A stretch of 64,000 nt of DNA from NCBI RefSeq assembly GCF_900156465.1, contig NZ_LT707064.1:3194501-3258500 (forward strand), written 5' to 3'. Shown piece by piece: positions 7,972-16,992 of the stretch (position 1 is the stretch's first letter; every line of letters begins with the position of its first letter). Made by a program: the position numbers and the translations under genes. The notes beneath the pieces were generated by a model, which saw nothing but the letters and a program-made list of their open reading frames with translations, was not told the origin of the DNA and did no database searches. This DNA is from Pseudomonas sp. 7SR1. Lineage in GTDB: Bacteria; Pseudomonadota; Gammaproteobacteria; Pseudomonadales; Pseudomonadaceae.

Positions 7972-8760
7972 TCAGTGCCGCGTCGCAATCCAGATCAGCA
8001 ACCCCGCCTGGAACATGGCGAAAGCCACCAGGCAGGTGATGGTGAAGCGCAGGCCGGTGTCTTCGCGCTTGAACTTGCTGACCCTCTCTTCCTGCTGCTT
8101 GATCTTGACTTCCTGTTCCGCCAGGTTCTGCTCGGCTTGCTGCAGCATCTGCGCGGCTTCCAGGATGGTCACGAACTGCAGCTTCTCGGTGTTCCAGTCT
8201 CCCACCAGGTCGCCGACCTGGACGGCCTTGACGCTGCCCTTGAGGTGCTGGGCGTCGGCGTAGACCACCTCGAAACCCTGGGCCTTGAGGAAGTGATCGC
8301 GGCGCAGGCGGGTGTCTTCGTTCAGCGCGTCCTTGTTGTTCAGGTCGGTGCCTTCCACCCGATAGCTCGACCAGCGCTTCTTGGCCCAGGCAATACCCTG
8401 GGCCGCGAGGAAGCGGCCAATGCCACGATTCATCGGCTCGACCTGCAGGCTCTCCGGGGAAAAATGCAGGCGTTTTTCCACGTGGTCGGCCCAGACGTCC
8501 AGGTGGTTCTGTTCCTTGCGCACCCGCTGGCCCGGCAGCTGGATGCTCATGCGCAGCAGGCTGCGCTCCTTGCTGTGCCGCTCGGCATAGCTGAATTCGA
8601 CGAACCGCAATGGCCGCGCACCCGTGGCGCGATCGGTCTTGAGCGGTGCCAGCCGGAGCATCTTGTGATGCTCGGCTTGCACGTCCGCCCAGGGCAGCTC
8701 CGCGCTTGGCGGGGCAGCGGTCTCGGCGGTGGTGTCGGGTGAAGTTTCAGTTTCAGTCAT
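7972..8760 (-). CDS. Conserved protein of unknown function, coiled coil plus C-terminal membrane anchor
   Basis: A 262-residue protein; the ATG at 8760 starts MTETETSPDTTAETAAPPSA, a low-complexity acidic tail. A soluble region (about 25-180) includes HLDVWADHVEKRL and IGRFLAAQGIAWAKKRWSSY. A Gln/Glu-rich coiled coil follows (about 195-230, AEQNLAEQEVKIKQQEERV), then a single C-terminal helix (about 238-258). The layout is that of a tail-anchored inner-membrane protein with its body in the cytosol. I do not recognise the domain. It ends convergently with prmB and lies about 100 bp downstream of an exported hydrolase on the same strand. Confidence 0.75.
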   Translation of the reverse strand: MTETETSPDTTAETAAPPSAELPWADVQAEHHKMLRLAPLKTDRATGARPLRFVEFSYAERHSKERSLLRMSIQLPGQRVRKEQNHLDVWADHVEKRLHFSPESLQVEPMNRGIGRFLAAQGIAWAKKRWSSYRVEGTDLNNKDALNEDTRLRRDHFLKAQGFEVVYADAQHLKGSVKAVQVGDLVGDWNTEKLQFVTILEAAQMLQQAEQNLAEQEVKIKQQEERVSKFKREDTGLRFTITCLVAFAMFQAGLLIWIATRH

Positions 8761-8857
8761 AGCGGCAAAATCCTGTCCAGGCCGGCTCCTCGGCAGCCAA
8801 TGCGCTGTCCGACACCGGTTTATCGGCCGTTTTTGCCAGGACTGGAGCGTTAATCGC

Positions 8858-9826
8858 TTAACGGGAGGTGATCGAGTCGATAAAACCCACGATCCGGATG
8901 CCCAGTTCCGCTGCCAGGGGCAGGTTGGGGTCCTTGTAGGATTGCAGTTGGCGTCTCTCATCGTTGGGCACGATGCGCAGCACATGATTCATGCCATTGA
9001 CCAGCGCCAGCTCGGCGTCGGGCTTGGCGGCCTTCAACTGCCTGGCGTCATCGACACCGACCTGGATGTCGTGAGTGCCCTGGACGATCAGCGCCGGCAT
9101 CTTCAGTGCGGCGAAAGCCTGGGCCGGATCCTGGCGGAACAGCGAGATCAGGTACGGCTGGACGCTGGGGCGGAAGATGAACTGCAGTTGTGGCGGCACA
9201 TTCAGGTCGACTCGACCGCCCTTGAGGCTGTCGAGCAGCTCGTTGCTGCGTAGCATCAGGGGAGGCGGCAGGCGGCTGCCCAGTTGTTGGCGAAGCACCT
9301 GGTCGATCGGCCGGGCACTGCCGCCCACTGAAACCACCGCCACCGCGCTGGCCTGGGGAGCGGCGAGACTGGCGATCAAGGCACCCTCGCTGTGCCCCAG
9401 CAGGACCAGCGGCCCCAAGCGCGGATCGGCGGCGAGCTTGCGACTCCAGGCCACGGCATCGGCCACGTAGGCTTCGACGCTCAGGTTGCGTTCATCCGCA
9501 GTGGCGGCCAGGCTGGCGGCCACCCCGCGCTTGTCGTAGCGCACACTGGCGATATTGTGCCTGGCCAGCACCCAGGCCAGGCGCTTGAGGCTGTCGTTGC
9601 GCCCGCCTTCGGGGTTGTTGCCGTCGCGATCCGTGGGGCCGGAGCCGGAGATGATCAGGACAACCGGCACGGGCGTATCGGCCTTGGGCAACAACAAGGT
9701 GCCGAACAGCTCACCGTTGCCCGTGTCGAGGCTGATGGGGCGTTGCAGGACCGTGGCCTGGGCCAAGCCGCAAAACAGGCAAGTGAACAGGGTGAGGCTC
9801 AGGGCAAGCAGGTTTAACATCATCAC
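8858..9826 (-). CDS. Exported alpha/beta hydrolase
   Basis: A 322-residue protein with a hydrophobic signal peptide (residues 4-24, cleavage likely after AQA). An alpha/beta-hydrolase domain follows: an oxyanion-region IISGSGPTDRDGNNP, the nucleophile elbow GHSEG (Ser146), a possible acid in QGTHDIQVG, and histidine in NGMNHVL near residue 280. It resembles the esterase/lipase group annotated as dienelactone-hydrolase-like or YqjL-type periplasmic hydrolases. It is probably periplasmic; its substrate is unknown. Transcribed on the minus strand, divergent from aroC. Confidence 0.85.
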   Translation of the reverse strand: MMMLNLLALSLTLFTCLFCGLAQATVLQRPISLDTGNGELFGTLLLPKADTPVPVVLIISGSGPTDRDGNNPEGGRNDSLKRLAWVLARHNIASVRYDKRGVAASLAATADERNLSVEAYVADAVAWSRKLAADPRLGPLVLLGHSEGALIASLAAPQASAVAVVSVGGSARPIDQVLRQQLGSRLPPPLMLRSNELLDSLKGGRVDLNVPPQLQFIFRPSVQPYLISLFRQDPAQAFAALKMPALIVQGTHDIQVGVDDARQLKAAKPDAELALVNGMNHVLRIVPNDERRQLQSYKDPNLPLAAELGIRIVGFIDSITSR

Positions 9827-9965
9827 GCCATTAGTTGCGAAGGTGCCGGTTGGACTGACGGGCCTCGATAAGGTTCGAGGATGAACTACGCAGGGAGCCT
9901 GCGTATACTGGCGTCCATCACGAATCCAAGGTTGAGTCTCTCAGCGATTTCACGGAGCACCCTGC

Positions 9966-11057
9966 ATGTCCGGCAATACCTACGGCAAGCTGTTCACTGT
10001 CACCACCGCGGGCGAAAGCCATGGCCCGGCGTTGGTCGCCATTGTCGACGGCTGCCCGCCGGGCCTGGAGATTTCCCTGGAAGACCTGCAGCGTGACCTG
10101 GACCGCCGCAAGCCGGGCACCAGCCGCCATACGACCCAACGCCAGGAAGCCGATGAAGTCGAAATCCTCTCCGGGGTGTTCGAAGGTCGCACCACCGGCT
10201 GCGCCATCGGCCTGCTGATCCGCAACACCGACCAGAAATCCAAGGACTACTCGGCCATCAAGGACCTGTTCCGGCCGGCCCACGCTGACTACACCTACCA
10301 CCACAAGTACGGTGAGCGCGACTACCGTGGCGGCGGTCGCAGTTCGGCCCGGGAAACCGCCATGCGCGTGGCGGCAGGGGCGATTGCCAAGAAATACCTG
10401 GCCAGCCAGGGCATCGTGATCCGCGGCTACATGAGCCAGCTGGGGCCCATCGAGATTCCGTTCAAGACCTGGGACTCGGTGGAGCAGAACGCCTTCTTCA
10501 GCCCTGACCCGGACAAGGTGCCGGAGCTTGAGGCCTACATGGACCAGCTGCGTCGGGACCAGGACTCGGTCGGTGCGAAGATTACCGTGGTGGCCGAAGG
10601 CGTGATGCCCGGCCTCGGTGAGCCGATCTTCGACCGTCTCGACGCGGAACTGGCCCATGCGTTGATGAGCATCAACGCGGTGAAAGGGGTGGAGATCGGC
10701 GCCGGTTTCGCCTGCATCGCCCAACGTGGCACCGAGCACCGTGACGAGCTGACGCCGCAGGGTTTCCTGAGCAACAATGCGGGTGGCATCCTCGGCGGCA
10801 TTTCCTCGGGCCAGCCGATCGTGGCGCACCTGGCGCTGAAGCCCACGTCCAGTATCACCACCCCGGGGCGCTCCATCGACATCCACGGCAATCCGGTGGA
10901 CGTGATCACCAAGGGCCGTCACGACCCCTGTGTCGGCATTCGGGCTACGCCAATCGCCGAGGCGATGATGGCGATCGTGCTGATGGACCACCTGCTGCGT
11001 CATCGCGGCCAGAACGCCGGCGTGCGGGTCGCCACGCCGGCGCTGGGTCAGCTTTGA
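9966..11057 (+). CDS. aroC: Chorismate synthase
   Basis: A 363-residue enzyme converting 5-enolpyruvylshikimate-3-phosphate to chorismate using reduced FMN, the last common step of aromatic biosynthesis. Signatures are [17 protein letters not shown] at the N-terminus, [14 protein letters not shown], the [12 protein letters not shown] motif, and [11 protein letters not shown] with GRHDPCVG toward the end. Length matches bacterial AroC exactly. It is followed 34 bp later by an MFS gene on the same strand, so the two are likely cotranscribed. Confidence 0.98.
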   Translation: MSGNTYGKLFTVTTAGESHGPALVAIVDGCPPGLEISLEDLQRDLDRRKPGTSRHTTQRQEADEVEILSGVFEGRTTGCAIGLLIRNTDQKSKDYSAIKDLFRPAHADYTYHHKYGERDYRGGGRSSARETAMRVAAGAIAKKYLASQGIVIRGYMSQLGPIEIPFKTWDSVEQNAFFSPDPDKVPELEAYMDQLRRDQDSVGAKITVVAEGVMPGLGEPIFDRLDAELAHALMSINAVKGVEIGAGFACIAQRGTEHRDELTPQGFLSNNAGGILGGISSGQPIVAHLALKPTSSITTPGRSIDIHGNPVDVITKGRHDPCVGIRATPIAEAMMAIVLMDHLLRHRGQNAGVRVATPALGQL

Positions 11058-11091
11058 TGGCTGGCCTGCCGACCGCAGTGGCCTGACGACC

Positions 11092-12237
11092 GTGGCGGCA
11101 CTGCCGTACTGGCGGCTCTCCAGTTTCTATCTGTTCTATTTCGCGCTGCTCGGTTCGACGGCGCCGTTCCTGGCGCTGTATTTCGATCATCTGGGTTTCA
11201 ATGCGGCGCGCATCGGCGAGCTGGTGGCGATTCCCATGCTGATGCGCTGCGTGGCGCCGAATATCTGGGGCTGGCTGGGGGACTACACCGGCCAGCGCCT
11301 GGCAATCGTGCGTTTCGGCGCGATCTGCACGTTGCTGACCTTTTCCCTGATCTTCATCGACAAGAGCTATGCCTGGCTGGCGATGGTGATGGCGCTGCAT
11401 GCCTTCTTCTGGCATGCGGTGTTGCCCCAGTTCGAGGTCATTACCCTGGCTCATCTGGGGGGCCAGGCCTCGCGCTACAGCCAGGTTCGCCTGTGGGGCT
11501 CCATCGGCTTCATCATCGCGGTGGTGGCCCTGGGGCGGCTGCTCGAATGGCTGAGCCTGGACATCTATCCGGTGGCGCTGGTGCTGATCATGGGCGGCAT
11601 CGTGTTCGCCAGTTTCTGGGTGCCCAACGCCCAGCCGGTGCAGGGGCCCCGGGTGGCGGGGGATGGTTTCCTGCGCCAACTGCGCAACCCGGGCGTCCTG
11701 GCGTTCTATGCCTGCGTCGGCCTGATGCAGGTGAGCCATGGGCCGTATTACACCTTCCTGACCCTGCACCTGGAACACCTGGGCTACAGTCGCGGCCTGA
11801 TCGGCGTGCTCTGGGCCGTGGGCGTGGTAGCCGAAGTCTTGATGTTCCTGTTGATGAGCCGGATCCTCGCGCGCTTTTCCGTGCGTCGTGTGCTGCTGGC
11901 GAGTTTCCTGTTGGCGGCATTGCGCTGGTTGCTGCTGGGATCGCTGGCCGAGTTCCTCTGGGTGCTGCTGTTTGCCCAAGTGCTGCATGCCGCCACCTTT
12001 GGCAGCTTCCATGCCGCCGCCATCCATTTCGTGCAACGTAGCTTCGGCCCACGCCAGCAAGGCCAGGGTCAGGCCCTGTACGCAGCGCTGGCTGGCACGG
12101 GTGGGGCGCTGGGTGCGTTGTATTCCGGCTACAGCTGGAATGCCCTGGGCGCCAGTTGGACATTCAATATCGCCAGCCTCGCGGCCTTTGCGGCAGCAGT
12201 CCTCATTGCCATTCGCATGAAAGAGGACAGGCCATGA
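11092..12237 (+). CDS. MFS permease (HcaT/phenylpropionate-transporter-like)
   Basis: A 381-residue major-facilitator protein from GTG 11092, with 12 predicted helices and the loop GDYTGQRLAIVRFG after helix 2. The start LPYWRLSSFYLFYFALLGS and the LWGSIGFI motif resemble the nucleoside/phenylpropionate permease subgroup (MFS_1_like). P. aeruginosa has an MFS gene in the same position after aroC (PA1682). There it precedes mtnB-mtnD-mtnC, so a role related to methylthioadenosine salvage is possible but unproven. Its stop overlaps an ATG (ATGA at 12234) that opens only a 13-codon frame. Confidence 0.88.
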   Translation: MAALPYWRLSSFYLFYFALLGSTAPFLALYFDHLGFNAARIGELVAIPMLMRCVAPNIWGWLGDYTGQRLAIVRFGAICTLLTFSLIFIDKSYAWLAMVMALHAFFWHAVLPQFEVITLAHLGGQASRYSQVRLWGSIGFIIAVVALGRLLEWLSLDIYPVALVLIMGGIVFASFWVPNAQPVQGPRVAGDGFLRQLRNPGVLAFYACVGLMQVSHGPYYTFLTLHLEHLGYSRGLIGVLWAVGVVAEVLMFLLMSRILARFSVRRVLLASFLLAALRWLLLGSLAEFLWVLLFAQVLHAATFGSFHAAAIHFVQRSFGPRQQGQGQALYAALAGTGGALGALYSGYSWNALGASWTFNIASLAAFAAAVLIAIRMKEDRP

Positions 12238-12275
12238 GCCTTCGAACCGTTAATTTGCTGGAGCCACAGTCATGA
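12234..12275 (+). other. 13-codon bridge frame between MFS gene and mtnD (possible mtnB deletion scar)
   Basis: An ATG overlaps the MFS stop (ATGA). The frame encodes MSLRTVNLLEPQS, and its TGA overlaps the mtnD start (ATGA). P. aeruginosa has mtnB at this place. The frame does not resemble MtnB by eye, so it could be an internal-deletion remnant, a translational coupler or coincidence. Confidence 0.35.
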
Positions 12276-12817
12276 GCAGCCTGTCCGTTTATCACCTCTC
12301 AAGCCCCGACATCCCGAACAAGGTGCTGACCCACTTCGAAGATATCGCCGCGACCCTGGCCGAAAAGGGCGTTCGCTTCGAGCGTTGGCAAGCCGCCACG
12401 AAGATCCAGCCTGACGCGACCCACGACGAGATCATCGCGGCCTACCGGCCCCGGATCGAGCAGTGGATGGGTGAGGAGGGATTGTGTGAGGTCGAGGTCA
12501 TCAGCTTGGATAACGACCATCCGCAAAAAGACGAAGTCCGCGCCCGGCTCCTCGAAGAGCACCACTACGAACAGGACGAAGTCCGTTTTTTCTTGGCCGG
12601 TCGTGGCCTGTTCAGCCTGCACATGGACGATTACATCTACGCTGTGCTGTGTGAAAAGAACGACCTGATCTCGGTGCCCGCCGGCACGTCTCACTGGTTC
12701 GACATGGGGGAGCAACCGTATTACGTGACTCTTCGCCTGTTCAAAGATCAGGAAAAGCGCGCCGCCCGGTTCACCGGCAATGACATTGCCAGCCGTTTCC
12801 CACGGCTCGAGGACTGA
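12272..12817 (+). CDS. mtnD: Acireductone dioxygenase (methionine salvage)
   Basis: A 181-residue cupin metalloenzyme that oxidises acireductone to 4-methylthio-2-oxobutanoate and formate (Fe form) in methionine salvage. The metal-binding set is visible: EEHHYEQDEVRFFLAGRG supplies two His and a Glu, and VPAGTSHWFDMG supplies the last His. Length is typical. In P. aeruginosa the gene sits between mtnB and mtnC. Here neither is present, and a strong terminator follows directly. The upstream substrate-making enzymes must be elsewhere in the genome or missing. Confidence 0.95.
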   Translation: MSSLSVYHLSSPDIPNKVLTHFEDIAATLAEKGVRFERWQAATKIQPDATHDEIIAAYRPRIEQWMGEEGLCEVEVISLDNDHPQKDEVRARLLEEHHYEQDEVRFFLAGRGLFSLHMDDYIYAVLCEKNDLISVPAGTSHWFDMGEQPYYVTLRLFKDQEKRAARFTGNDIASRFPRLED

Positions 12818-12847
12818 CGCGGCGCCTTGAGCGTGCCAGGAAAAACG

Positions 12848-12930
12848 AAGCGGGCTTGTTGGCAAAAGCGCGGTGTCGGCCAGTATTCAACTGACTGACA
12901 CCGCGCTTTTGTCAGCAAGCCCGCTTTTTT
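12848..12930. terminator. Long bidirectional terminator between mtnD and the DUF3509-like gene
   Basis: A roughly 35-bp, near-perfect stem (left arm from AAGCGGGCTTG, right arm ending CAAGCCCGCTT) is followed by a T-run on the plus strand. The genes on either side converge on it. Confidence 0.8.
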
Positions 12931-12939
12931 TCGACAGGC

Positions 12940-13218
12940 TCAGGCGCTGTGATAGGTCGGCAGCGCGAAGCGATGTTGGCTCTGCAGCAGGGTAATCTGC
13001 GGCAATTCGCTGGCCTGCTCAGCCAGGTCACGACGGATGGCGCTGATGGCCCAGGACAGTTGATCCCCGGCGTGCAACTGGGCGTAGGAAATCGTGCGTT
13101 TGAACAGTTTGCCTTCGCTGTTGCGCAAGGTCAGCAAGATGCCGCCGTCCGGGCGTGCCTGAGTGGTGACTTCATAGTTGGAAAACAGGGATGCAAACTT
13201 TTCTTGAATCATGTTCAT
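12940..13218 (-). CDS. DUF3509-like small Pseudomonas protein
   Basis: A 92-residue protein from ATG 13218 (MNMIQEKFASLFSNYEVTTQ). It has no signal peptide or membrane helix, and central strands such as GGILLTLRNSEGKLFKR lead into an amphipathic helix (LSWAISAIRRDLAEQA). Size and sequence resemble the Pseudomonas-restricted family DUF3509, of unknown function; this family call is from memory. It is transcribed alone towards the shared terminator with mtnD. Confidence 0.75.
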   Translation of the reverse strand: MNMIQEKFASLFSNYEVTTQARPDGGILLTLRNSEGKLFKRTISYAQLHAGDQLSWAISAIRRDLAEQASELPQITLLQSQHRFALPTYHSA

Positions 13219-13561
13219 GTGACTGCTCCATGGTGAGGCAAACCGTGGAGGAGCTGTTGCAGTGTCTGTGCCAGCCTTTGAAGTTAAATAAATGCCTTTA
13301 AAAACAATAGGTTAAATTTTCATTGAGTTTTTGCGGTCGTGCATCTTGCATGAATGGCCATCGTGCATCCTGCATTTTGCGTGGTGGGTCGATGTTTTAC
13401 GGAACCAAATCGCTTCGCGATGCTCCCGTTTCGCTCCCAGGGTGGTGGGATACAAAACATTGCAAAAACCGCATGTACAGCCCCGCGATCCCTGGCGTAC
13501 TTTCGAGCCCATACCACCTTCCGCCCGATAACAAGACACTCGAAGGTCGAACGGGAAATCC
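13219..13561. other. Divergent intergenic region with direct repeats
   Basis: No gene was seen. The region is less GC-rich than its surroundings. It contains two direct copies of CGTGCATC(T/C)TGCAT at 13338-13351 and 13362-13375, 24 bp apart, matching at 13 of 14 bases. It carries the promoters of both flanking, divergent genes. Confidence 0.5.
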
Positions 13562-15388
13562 ATGAGTCCAACACCCAGCGATGCCATTACCTGGGGCATG
13601 ATGCTGCGCAAGCTGCCCACCCTGGCCAGGGCCGTTCCCCGGATCGTCAAAGGCCTCAAGCTGGCCAACGTTCAGGACCCGACCCAGCCCTGCGGCCTGG
13701 GCTGGTGTTTCGAACAGGCCGTCCAGCGCAACCCCCAGGGGCCGGCGCTGCTGTGCGGCGACCTCTGTTTGAGTTATGCACAGGTCAACGAGCAAGCCAA
13801 CCGCATCGCCCACTACCTTTTGGCGCAAGGGATCGGCAAGGGTGACTGCATCGCCATCTTCCTGGAGAACCGCCCGCAGCTGCTGGTCACGGTATTGGCC
13901 GTGGCGAAGGTCGGCGCGGTCAGCGCCATGGTCAACACCTCGCAGACGGGGGATGCACTTGTCCACAGCCTGGCGTTGGTCGCGCCGGTGGCCGTGGTGG
14001 TGGGCGACGAGCGGGTCCCGGCGTTCAATGAAGTACGCGGCCGAACCGGATTATCGGACACCCGCACCTGGTGGGTCGCGGATGAACAGAGCGCCGCCAT
14101 GCCCGAGGGGTTCGTCGACCTGATGGGCAGTACCGCAGACTACCCGCACGATAACCCGGCCAGCAGCCGGCAGGTCTTTTCCAACGACCCCTGCTTTTAC
14201 CTCTACACCTCGGGCACCACCGGGCTGCCCAAGGCCGGCGTGTTCCGCCATGGCCGCTGGATGCGCACTTCCACCAGCTTCGGGCTGATCGCCCTGGACA
14301 TGAAGCCCGATGACATTCTCTATTGCACCTTGCCGCTGTACCACGCCACGGGCCTGTGCGTCTGCTGGGGCGCGGCAATCTGCGGAGCCTCGGGATTCGC
14401 GATCCGGCGCAAGTTCAGCGCCAGCCATTTCTGGAGCGATGTGCGTCGCTATAGGGCCACTACCCTGGGGTATGTCGGTGAGTTGTGCCGATACCTGATC
14501 GACCAGCCAGCCAGTACCGAAGACCGCCGGCACCGGGTGCGCAAGATGATCGGCAACGGCCTGCGACCGGGGGCCTGGTCGGCTTTCAAGACGCGCTTTG
14601 GCGTGGAACATATCTGCGAGCTGTACGCCGCCAGCGACGGCAACATCGGCTTTACCAACGTGTTGAATTTCGACAATACCGTCGGTTTCTCCCTGATGGG
14701 CTGGGAGCTGGTGCGCTACGACCATGACAGCGGGGCACCGCTGCGCAACCTGCAGGGGCGCATGCAGAAGGTTCCCAAGGGCCAGCCGGGCCTGCTGTTG
14801 GCGCGCATTGACGACAAAGCCCCCCTGGACGGCTACACCGATCCGGCCAAGACCGAAAAGACCATCTACCGGGACGTCTTCGTGCCGGGCGACCGCTACT
14901 TCAACACCGGCGATCTGCTGCGCAACATCGGCTTCGGTCATGGGCAATTCGTCGATCGCCTGGGTGACACCTATCGTTGGAAAGGTGAAAACGTCTCCAC
15001 CACCGAGGTCGAGAATGTGTTGTTGCAGCATCCGCAAGTGGCCGAGGCGGTGGCTTACGGTGTGGAGATCAATGGCACCAACGGCCGGGCAGGCATGGCG
15101 GCGATCACCCCGTCCGAGTCCCTGGCGACCCTGGATTTCAGCGAGTTGCTCCTGTTCCTCCAGGGCAAGTTGCCGAGCTATGCGGTGCCGTTGTTCTTGC
15201 GCATCAAGGTGAAAATGGACACCACCGGCACCTTCAAGTACCAGAAGAACCGCCTCAGGGCCGAGGCCTTCGATCCCTGTGTCACCGGCGACGAACCGGT
15301 CTTTGCCTGGCTGCCCGGCACCGAAACCTATGTGCGTATCGACCGGCCATTGGCCGCACGGATTCAGGGCGGGCAATACCGTTATTGA
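13562..15388 (+). CDS. Long-chain (FATP-type) acyl-CoA synthetase
   Basis: A 608-residue ANL-superfamily adenylating enzyme. The AMP-binding P-loop YTSGTTGLPKAG is near residue 217, ELYAASDGNIGF serves as motif A5, and GDLLRNIGFGHGQFVDRLGD with RWKGENVSTTEVE is the hinge and C-terminal domain. The WKGENVSTTEVE form and length place it in the FATP/very-long-chain acyl-CoA synthetase branch (FadD relatives of PA2893 type). It activates fatty acids or related carboxylates to CoA thioesters. Direct repeats upstream may be regulatory. Chain-length preference is not readable. Confidence 0.88.
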   Translation: MSPTPSDAITWGMMLRKLPTLARAVPRIVKGLKLANVQDPTQPCGLGWCFEQAVQRNPQGPALLCGDLCLSYAQVNEQANRIAHYLLAQGIGKGDCIAIFLENRPQLLVTVLAVAKVGAVSAMVNTSQTGDALVHSLALVAPVAVVVGDERVPAFNEVRGRTGLSDTRTWWVADEQSAAMPEGFVDLMGSTADYPHDNPASSRQVFSNDPCFYLYTSGTTGLPKAGVFRHGRWMRTSTSFGLIALDMKPDDILYCTLPLYHATGLCVCWGAAICGASGFAIRRKFSASHFWSDVRRYRATTLGYVGELCRYLIDQPASTEDRRHRVRKMIGNGLRPGAWSAFKTRFGVEHICELYAASDGNIGFTNVLNFDNTVGFSLMGWELVRYDHDSGAPLRNLQGRMQKVPKGQPGLLLARIDDKAPLDGYTDPAKTEKTIYRDVFVPGDRYFNTGDLLRNIGFGHGQFVDRLGDTYRWKGENVSTTEVENVLLQHPQVAEAVAYGVEINGTNGRAGMAAITPSESLATLDFSELLLFLQGKLPSYAVPLFLRIKVKMDTTGTFKYQKNRLRAEAFDPCVTGDEPVFAWLPGTETYVRIDRPLAARIQGGQYRY

Positions 15389-15482
15389 CTACGGCTATGG
15401 CCGGTACAGAAAAAAAGCGAGTGACAGGGCATGGGGCGCCCCGGAAACTAGCCGCTTCGTAAAGAGCCAAGTGGAGTTGCCC

Positions 15483-16001
15483 ATGTCCGATACAAGCCGC
15501 CAGATGACCCCGCAAGAAGCCGCGGAATTTGCCGAGCAGGTATTCAACGTTGCACGCCAGGGCGATGCCGCCATGATGGCGGCCCTGCTCAATAAAGGCC
15601 TGCCACCCAACTTGCGCAACCACAAGGGCGATACCCTGCTGATGCTCGCTGCCTATCACGGCCATGTGGACACGGTGAAAGTCCTGCTGGAGCACAAGGC
15701 CGACCCGGAAATACGCAACGACAATGGCCAGAGTCCGATTGCCGGCGCGGCATTCAAGGGCGACCTGGCCGTGGTCACGGCGTTGGTGGAAGGGGGCGCA
15801 CAGGTGGAAGGCGCCTCCTTCGACGGCCGCACGGCGTTAATGATGGCGGCCATGTTCAACCGGGTGCAGATCGTCGATTACCTGATCAGCCAAGGCGCCG
15901 ACCCGAAAGCCCGGGACGCCAATGGCAGTTCGGCGCTGGACGCGGCCAGGACCATGGGCGCGGCCGACACCACGGCGCAGTTGGAGAAGTTGCTCGGCTG
16001 A
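15483..16001 (+). CDS. Ankyrin-repeat protein
   Basis: A 172-residue cytosolic protein with about four ankyrin repeats. They begin with a capping repeat near 20-50, then HKGDTLLMLAAYHGHVDTVK, NGQSPIAGAAFKGDLAVVTA, DGRTALMMAAMFNRVQIVDY and a partial NGSSALDAARTMGA. The ATG at 15483 is chosen because GTGGAG precedes it and the upstream extension in the same frame is low quality. There is no signal peptide. It presumably binds a partner protein; none is evident among the neighbours. Confidence 0.85.
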   Translation: MSDTSRQMTPQEAAEFAEQVFNVARQGDAAMMAALLNKGLPPNLRNHKGDTLLMLAAYHGHVDTVKVLLEHKADPEIRNDNGQSPIAGAAFKGDLAVVTALVEGGAQVEGASFDGRTALMMAAMFNRVQIVDYLISQGADPKARDANGSSALDAARTMGAADTTAQLEKLLG

Positions 16002-16149
16002 GAGCCTTGGGTACAAGGCTCGAACCTGCTGCTGGTGGCGAGGCGCTTGCGTTCGCAGGGCTGCCTGGTCACCTGTCAGCCCCATCCTAATCGGTTCGCG
16101 GATGCGCTATTCTGCGCGCCCTTGAAATTCCCTCGCCACAGGATTTGCC

Positions 16150-16680
16150 ATGAAACCCGCACTCGTCGAACTCATCAGCAAAATCAGCTCCGGTTGCCTG
16201 GGCGATGCCGAGATTGAGCGAATCGCAGATGAAGCGGCCCAGGCCTATGCCGATCCAGCGATATTTCTGGCGGCCAACCCGGACATCAATTACGACGACA
16301 CTTTCCCGATCCCGCTGGGTGAGTGGGTCGTGGTCGGCAGCCTGCCGGATACCGTGCTGTTCCAGGCCGATACCTATGTGCAGTTGTTCGAGCAGATCCT
16401 CGCCTCGTTCGGCCCGGGCGTGGCGTTCAACCTCAAGCCCAAGCAGTTGGCGAAGACCGAGGCACTCACCGCGCTGAATCGTATCCAGGTCCAGATGAGC
16501 AGCCTGAACAAGGAAAACGGCGGCTACGTGCTGATGAACTTCAGCCAGTTGCTCGACGATGAATTGCAGATGGTGCTGGTATACGGCAATGACGTGCCGC
16601 GGGTGCTGGAACTGTGTGCCGAGGTCGGCATCGCCGCCACGCCAGCCCTTGAGGCCCTCAGGATCGCCGTGCATATCTGA
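16150..16680 (+). CDS. Conserved hypothetical protein
   Basis: A 176-residue protein starting MKPALVELISKISSGCLGDA. No signal peptide or membrane helix is visible and the protein is acidic and probably cytosolic. Segments such as PDINYDDTFPIPLGEWVVVG and LNKENGGYVLMNFSQLLDDE look like an alpha/beta fold, but I do not recognise a family. GC content and codon use match its neighbours and the frame is intact, so it is very likely a real gene. Function unknown. Confidence 0.75.
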   Translation: MKPALVELISKISSGCLGDAEIERIADEAAQAYADPAIFLAANPDINYDDTFPIPLGEWVVVGSLPDTVLFQADTYVQLFEQILASFGPGVAFNLKPKQLAKTEALTALNRIQVQMSSLNKENGGYVLMNFSQLLDDELQMVLVYGNDVPRVLELCAEVGIAATPALEALRIAVHI

Positions 16681-16750
16681 AGCGATAAACGGAACCCTTG
16701 CCGAGGCGCCGCTATCCTAAGAGTGCATGTCACCATTCTGGAGCGACACC

Positions 16751-16942
16751 ATGGGTTCTACCTTCAACGGCCTGATAGGCCTGATCATCCTGGCGCTCGA
16801 TATCTGGGCGATCATCAATGTGCTCAAGAGCGGCGCGGGAACCGGGGCGAAAGTGCTGTGGGTGCTGCTCATCCTGCTGCTGCCGGTGCTGGGGCTGATC
16901 ATCTGGGCGATTGCCGGGCCGCGAGGCAACGTGCGGGTCTGA
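16751..16942 (+). CDS. Small two-helix membrane protein (PLDc_N-like)
   Basis: A 63-residue protein. The ATG at 16751 follows TCTGGAG at good spacing, preferred over an in-frame ATG at 16727. Two hydrophobic helices (about 7-25 and 33-56) are joined by a short charged loop (KSGAGTGAKV), and the end IIWAIAGPRGNVRV matches the phospholipase-D N-terminal membrane domain (PLDc_N) found alone in many small proteins. Function unknown. Confidence 0.8.
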   Translation: MGSTFNGLIGLIILALDIWAIINVLKSGAGTGAKVLWVLLILLLPVLGLIIWAIAGPRGNVRV

Positions 16943-16992
16943 CGGCTGCCTGCGATACCCGGCGGTCCCTGACCGCCGGGTTGTCGTTCGTG

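Noticed and set aside
15279..15482. Upstream extension of the ankyrin gene
   Set aside because: The extension overlaps the acyl-CoA synthetase end, lacks a ribosome site, and the ATG at 15483 has one.
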